Below, in pieces: positions 61,140-64,000 of a stretch of DNA of 64,000 nucleotides. Made by a program: the position numbers and the translations under genes. The stretch's first letter is position 1. Each line of letters opens with the position of its first letter. The notes under the pieces were generated by a model, which was not told the origin of the DNA, made no database searches, and was given only the letters and a program-made list of their open reading frames with translations. The stretch comes from Pseudarthrobacter enclensis (lineage in GTDB: Bacteria > Actinomycetota > Actinomycetes > Actinomycetales > Micrococcaceae): assembly GCF_001457025.1 (NCBI RefSeq), contig NZ_KQ758609.1, forward strand, positions 32,967 to 96,966, written 5' to 3'.

Positions 61140-62444
61140 ATGCCTATCCACGCCACAGCCGCAGACCACATCCAGGACCTTGGCGCTTACGTCAGCGCAT
61201 CGCCGTCGAGCTTCCACGCGGCACACGAAGCGGGACGGCGGCTGGAGGAGGCGGGCTTTGTCCGGCTGGATGAGCTGGAGCCCTGGGACGGCGGCCCCGG
61301 TTCGTTCTTCATCATCCGGGACGGTGCGCTCATTGCCTGGGTGGTTCCGGAGAACGCCGGCCCCACCACCGGGTTCCACATTTTAGGGGCCCACACGGAT
61401 TCGCCGTCGTTCAAGCTCAAGCCCAAGCCCACCACCGGCGCCTACGGCTGGCTCCAGGCGGGCGTGGAGGTGTACGGCGGTCCGCTGCTGAACTCGTGGC
61501 TGGACCGCGAGCTGCAGCTGGCCGGCCGGCTGGTGATGCGGGACGGCACCGAGCACCTGGCCGCCACCGGACCGCTGCTGCGGTTCCCGCAGCTGGCCAT
61601 CCATTTGGACCGCGCCGTGAACGACGGGCTGACGCTGGACAAGCAGCGGCACATGAACCCGGTGTGGGGGCTGGGAAACCCCGCCGACTTCGACGTGCTG
61701 GCGGTCCTGGCCGCGTCCGTGGACGGCGCCACCGTGGATCCCGCCGGCATTGGAGGGTACGACGTCGTCATTGCGGACACGCAGGCGCCTGCGGTTTTCG
61801 GGGGGTCCGGGGAGTTCTTCGCGTCGGGGCGGCTGGACAACCTTTCCTCCACGCATGCTGGGCTTTCTGCGCTGATCGCGCACGCGGGCTCGTCCCTGCC
61901 TGAGGACGCGCCGATCGCCGTGCTGGCCGCCTTCGACCACGAGGAAATCGGGTCCAACTCGCGCTCCGGCGCCTGCGGCCCCATCCTGGAGGACGTGCTG
62001 GTGCGGATCTCCGACGGCCTGGGCGCCACGGTGAGCCAGCGGCGGCAGGCGCTGGCGGCGTCGTTCTGCGTCTCGGCCGACGCCGGGCACGCGGTGCACC
62101 CGAACTACGCCGAGCGGCATGACCCCGCCAACCACCCCGTCCTGAACGGCGGGCCGCTGCTGAAGATTAACGCGAACCAACGCTACGCCACGGACGCGCC
62201 CGGCGCGGCGCTGTGGGCACGGCTGTGCGGGGAAGCCGGCGTGCCCTACCAGGAGTTCGTGTCCAACAACGCCATTCCCTGCGGTTCCACCATCGGTCCC
62301 CTGACCGCCACGCGCCTGGGCATCCGGACCGTGGACGTGGGGGTGGCGCTGCTGTCCATGCACTCCGCACGGGAGCTGTGCGGCGTGGAGGACCCGCTGC
62401 GGCTGGCTTCCGTGGCGGAGCTGTTCTTCGCTGCTGCCCCGTAG
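61140..62444 (+). CDS. M18 family aminopeptidase
   Basis: The 434-aa metallopeptidase has metal ligands in LGAHTDSPSFKLKP, the SGRLDN-like segment ASGRLDNLSSTHAGL, FDHEEIGSNSRSGACG and CVSADAGHAVHPNYAERHD, and a terminal SMHSARELCGVED. It removes N-terminal (often acidic) residues from peptides in the cytosol. It starts 10 bases after the dioxygenase-like gene. Confidence 0.96.
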   Translation: MPIHATAADHIQDLGAYVSASPSSFHAAHEAGRRLEEAGFVRLDELEPWDGGPGSFFIIRDGALIAWVVPENAGPTTGFHILGAHTDSPSFKLKPKPTTGAYGWLQAGVEVYGGPLLNSWLDRELQLAGRLVMRDGTEHLAATGPLLRFPQLAIHLDRAVNDGLTLDKQRHMNPVWGLGNPADFDVLAVLAASVDGATVDPAGIGGYDVVIADTQAPAVFGGSGEFFASGRLDNLSSTHAGLSALIAHAGSSLPEDAPIAVLAAFDHEEIGSNSRSGACGPILEDVLVRISDGLGATVSQRRQALAASFCVSADAGHAVHPNYAERHDPANHPVLNGGPLLKINANQRYATDAPGAALWARLCGEAGVPYQEFVSNNAIPCGSTIGPLTATRLGIRTVDVGVALLSMHSARELCGVEDPLRLASVAELFFAAAP

Positions 62445-62797
62445 GGGCCCGGTTCTGCCGCGACTGTAGAAAGCGCGGCCACATTTTATTTGTGGACAGG
62501 CACGGAAGTCTGCCTGTCCGGTGTGTCTTGGCGGGTGCGGATTACCACAGCGGCAACGCTGCGAGAGGACGTCACTTCACCTGACGGGCCCGCCGTATAA
62601 CTTGCCATGACCTCCCCGGGTTCTGTCCGGATGCTGCCGCTTGAACCTGCATCCCGGATTTCCCGCAATTCCCGCAACGTCCACATTGAACCGGCCATAT
62701 CCCGCATGGGTGCGTCCGCACCCGGGGTAATCCATCCACTCGATGCCTAGCTTGGTGGCACCACAACGCCCGGCAGCACTTCGAGCTCAGGACCACG
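62445..62797. other. Intergenic region before the GtrA gene
   Basis: About 350 bases without a supportable gene. A perfect 9-bp inverted repeat (GGACAGGCA/TGCCTGTCC, 62494-62519) sits close after the aminopeptidase stop; it has no U-run, so it may be an operator or a weak terminator. A minus-strand frame (62486-62707) has no recognisable content. Confidence 0.5.
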
Positions 62798-63331
62798 GTG
62801 ACCATGGCCACTTCTTTATTTCACGACGCTGATCCCGGCCCCGTGCCCTCTCGGATCGCCGTCCTTGGCCGCAGGGCTCTGGCCGTTGTCGCGACGGCAC
62901 GCATGTCCCGGTTTGCGGCCGTCGGGGCGTGCGGAACAGTACTGAACCTCGCCATCATGGCCTTGCTGCTCGGCTTTGAAGTTCACTACTTGCTGGCAGC
63001 GGCCGTCGCGGCGGAGTTGACCATCCTGAGTAATTTCCTCATGCAGGAACACCTGGTTTTCGCGGACAGGCGCCACAGCCGTCCCTTTTGGCACCGGTTC
63101 TCCGCCAACTTCGCCTTCAACAACGTTGAAGCTCTGGCCCGGGTCCCGGTGCTCATGTTCCTCGTCGAAGTGCTCGTTATTTCTGAGGTCCTCGCCCAGG
63201 CGATGACGTTAGCTGCAGCTTTCCTGCTGCGGTTCCTTTTTGCATCGCGGTTTATCTACCGCGCACAGCCAACGAATGCTGCCGGGGTGCGTGCCAGCTC
63301 CGCCGTTCCCGTGGAGGTGGAAACCGCATGA
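62798..63331 (+). CDS. GtrA-family membrane protein
   Basis: The 177-aa protein has four hydrophobic helices with the GtrA core RFAAVGACGTVLNLAIMALLL and AELTILSNFLMQEHLVFADRR, then a second pair ending FLLRFLFASRFIYR. GtrA proteins help move polyprenol-linked sugars across the membrane. GTG 62798 is used; ATG 62804 is also open. It overlaps the next gene by 4 bases (ATGA). Confidence 0.9.
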   Translation: MTMATSLFHDADPGPVPSRIAVLGRRALAVVATARMSRFAAVGACGTVLNLAIMALLLGFEVHYLLAAAVAAELTILSNFLMQEHLVFADRRHSRPFWHRFSANFAFNNVEALARVPVLMFLVEVLVISEVLAQAMTLAAAFLLRFLFASRFIYRAQPTNAAGVRASSAVPVEVETA

Positions 63332-64000
63332 AGTCAGCTCACCGCTCACGGGCGGCCGCCATTCTCGCCACTTCCAGTATGGTTGCGGCGTTCCTGGTTT
63401 TGGTTCCGGCTCCGGCTCACGCTGCCCTCCCGACAGGCAGCCTCACAGCACCGGCGGCCGGCAGTTCATATTCAGCGGGCGACACGATGCAGCTGAGCGC
63501 CACCGTCCAGGACACCCCTGGCGCGACCGGTCCCACGGCCGGAGTCCGCCAAGTGGAATGGTGGCTTTACGCAGACAAAGACCAGGGCGCCCCCACGGAC
63601 TTCTCCGATCAGTACGCAAACAACCACGAGGACAAGATCAACTTGGGCGTGGCCCGCGTACCTGCTATCGGCACGGCCACCGACGGCACCTTCCAGAGTA
63701 CTTTCACGGTTCCTTCAGGGGGAACCATCGCGGTGACCTGGGACGGGGACCATACGACGCCCATTCCAAGCGGCCAGACACGGACCTACTCGCTTCCGTC
63801 GGGAACCTATCGTGTCCAGGCACACCTTCAGGACGACGAATGGTTGGCCAACCCGGGGACCCCAGGGCTCACGCAGGTCAACACCATAACCCTCGACACC
63901 GGGGTTGCTGGTCCGCCGCCGGCGTCCACGAATTTGGTGGTGAACGGTAATTATGCCGATGGCGATGGTATTCCGTCCTGTTGGCTCGAGGGATCCTGGG
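63328..64000 (+). CDS. Secreted protein, C-terminus beyond the window
   Basis: The frame from ATG 63328 runs to the edge without a stop (224 codons). It begins MKSAHRSRAAAILATSSM with a hydrophobic stretch and AHA-type cleavage near residue 32. The mature part starts LPTGSLTAPAAGSSYSAGDT, a beta-strand-rich domain, and the visible end NLVVNGNYADGDGIPSCW looks like the start of a carbohydrate-binding module. No catalytic motif is in view. Coupling to GtrA suggests an envelope or polysaccharide role. Confidence 0.85.
   Translation, partial: MKSAHRSRAAAILATSSMVAAFLVLVPAPAHAALPTGSLTAPAAGSSYSAGDTMQLSATVQDTPGATGPTAGVRQVEWWLYADKDQGAPTDFSDQYANNHEDKINLGVARVPAIGTATDGTFQSTFTVPSGGTIAVTWDGDHTTPIPSGQTRTYSLPSGTYRVQAHLQDDEWLANPGTPGLTQVNTITLDTGVAGPPPASTNLVVNGNYADGDGIPSCWLEGSW

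Overview
The window is high-GC actinobacterial DNA. Gene order, codon bias and gene content fit the family Micrococcaceae, most likely Arthrobacter or Pseudarthrobacter (inferred from synteny and family knowledge; no database was searched). It covers the chromosomal replication origin and both flanks, in the arrangement also known from Mycobacterium tuberculosis: ftsW/rodA-pbpA-pknA-pknB, pabA, sortase, crgA, ppiA, DUF3566, gyrA, gyrB, dciA, recF, gnd, dnaN, dnaA, rpmH, rnpA, yidD, yidC, jag, rsmG, parA, parB, trxA, trxB and murJ.

Layout. 1-5370 (+): cell-wall growth and its signalling, with the 3' end of an FtsW/RodA flippase-like polymerase, the transpeptidase PbpA and two PASTA Ser/Thr kinases. 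5395-6985 (-): a PabA/TrpG amidotransferase, a 56-aa membrane protein and a class E sortase. 7150-8054 (+): CrgA and 3-methyladenine glycosylase. 8055-8752: no gene, but a dense cluster of DnaA boxes. 8810-10243 (-): rhomboid protease and cyclophilin. 10399-12401 (+): an Ala-rich membrane protein and a GT2 glycosyltransferase. 12429-25616 (-): EamA transporter, tRNA-Ala, a 38-aa DLW-39 protein, tRNA-Ile, DUF3566, gyrA, gyrB, dciA, recF, gnd, dnaN, oriC and dnaA. 26086-31907 (+): rpmH, rnpA, yidD, yidC, jag, rsmG, parA and parB. 31948-37361: about 5.4 kb without a convincing gene, carrying seven of the eight exact parS sites, two short arrays of 12-bp DnaA-box-like iterons and a G-quadruplex-type tract. 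37431-43546 (-): trxA, trxB (with a sigma-R-like promoter), a pseudokinase/discoidin-like protein, murJ and a NUDIX hydrolase. 43706-64000 (+): CCA-adding enzyme, histidine phosphatase, two tiny genes, a polyprenol-type mannosyltransferase, an FAD oxidoreductase, an MecA-type PBP lipoprotein, an ABC-F ATPase, an MFS carrier, a PAP2-lipid kinase fusion, an ABC exporter with a two-component system, an intradiol dioxygenase-like lipoprotein, an M18 aminopeptidase, a GtrA protein and the start of a secreted protein.

How it works together. DnaA binds boxes on both sides of dnaA. DnaN, DciA, RecF and gyrase serve the fork, and ParA/ParB act on the parS array beside the origin. RnpA, L34, YidD, YidC and Jag form the usual ribosome and membrane-insertion cluster. 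PbpA, PknA/B, CrgA and MurJ with its pseudokinase partner form the envelope-growth machinery that brackets the origin.

The most unusual signals are non-coding: (i) a second, gene-free DnaA-box cluster at 8.1-8.75 kb with more exact boxes than I count in the canonical origin, sharing a GTTATTAAC-plus-DnaA-box element with oriC; (ii) the parS-rich gene desert with paired 12-bp iteron arrays; and (iii) a GGAAT-N18-GTT promoter upstream of trxB.
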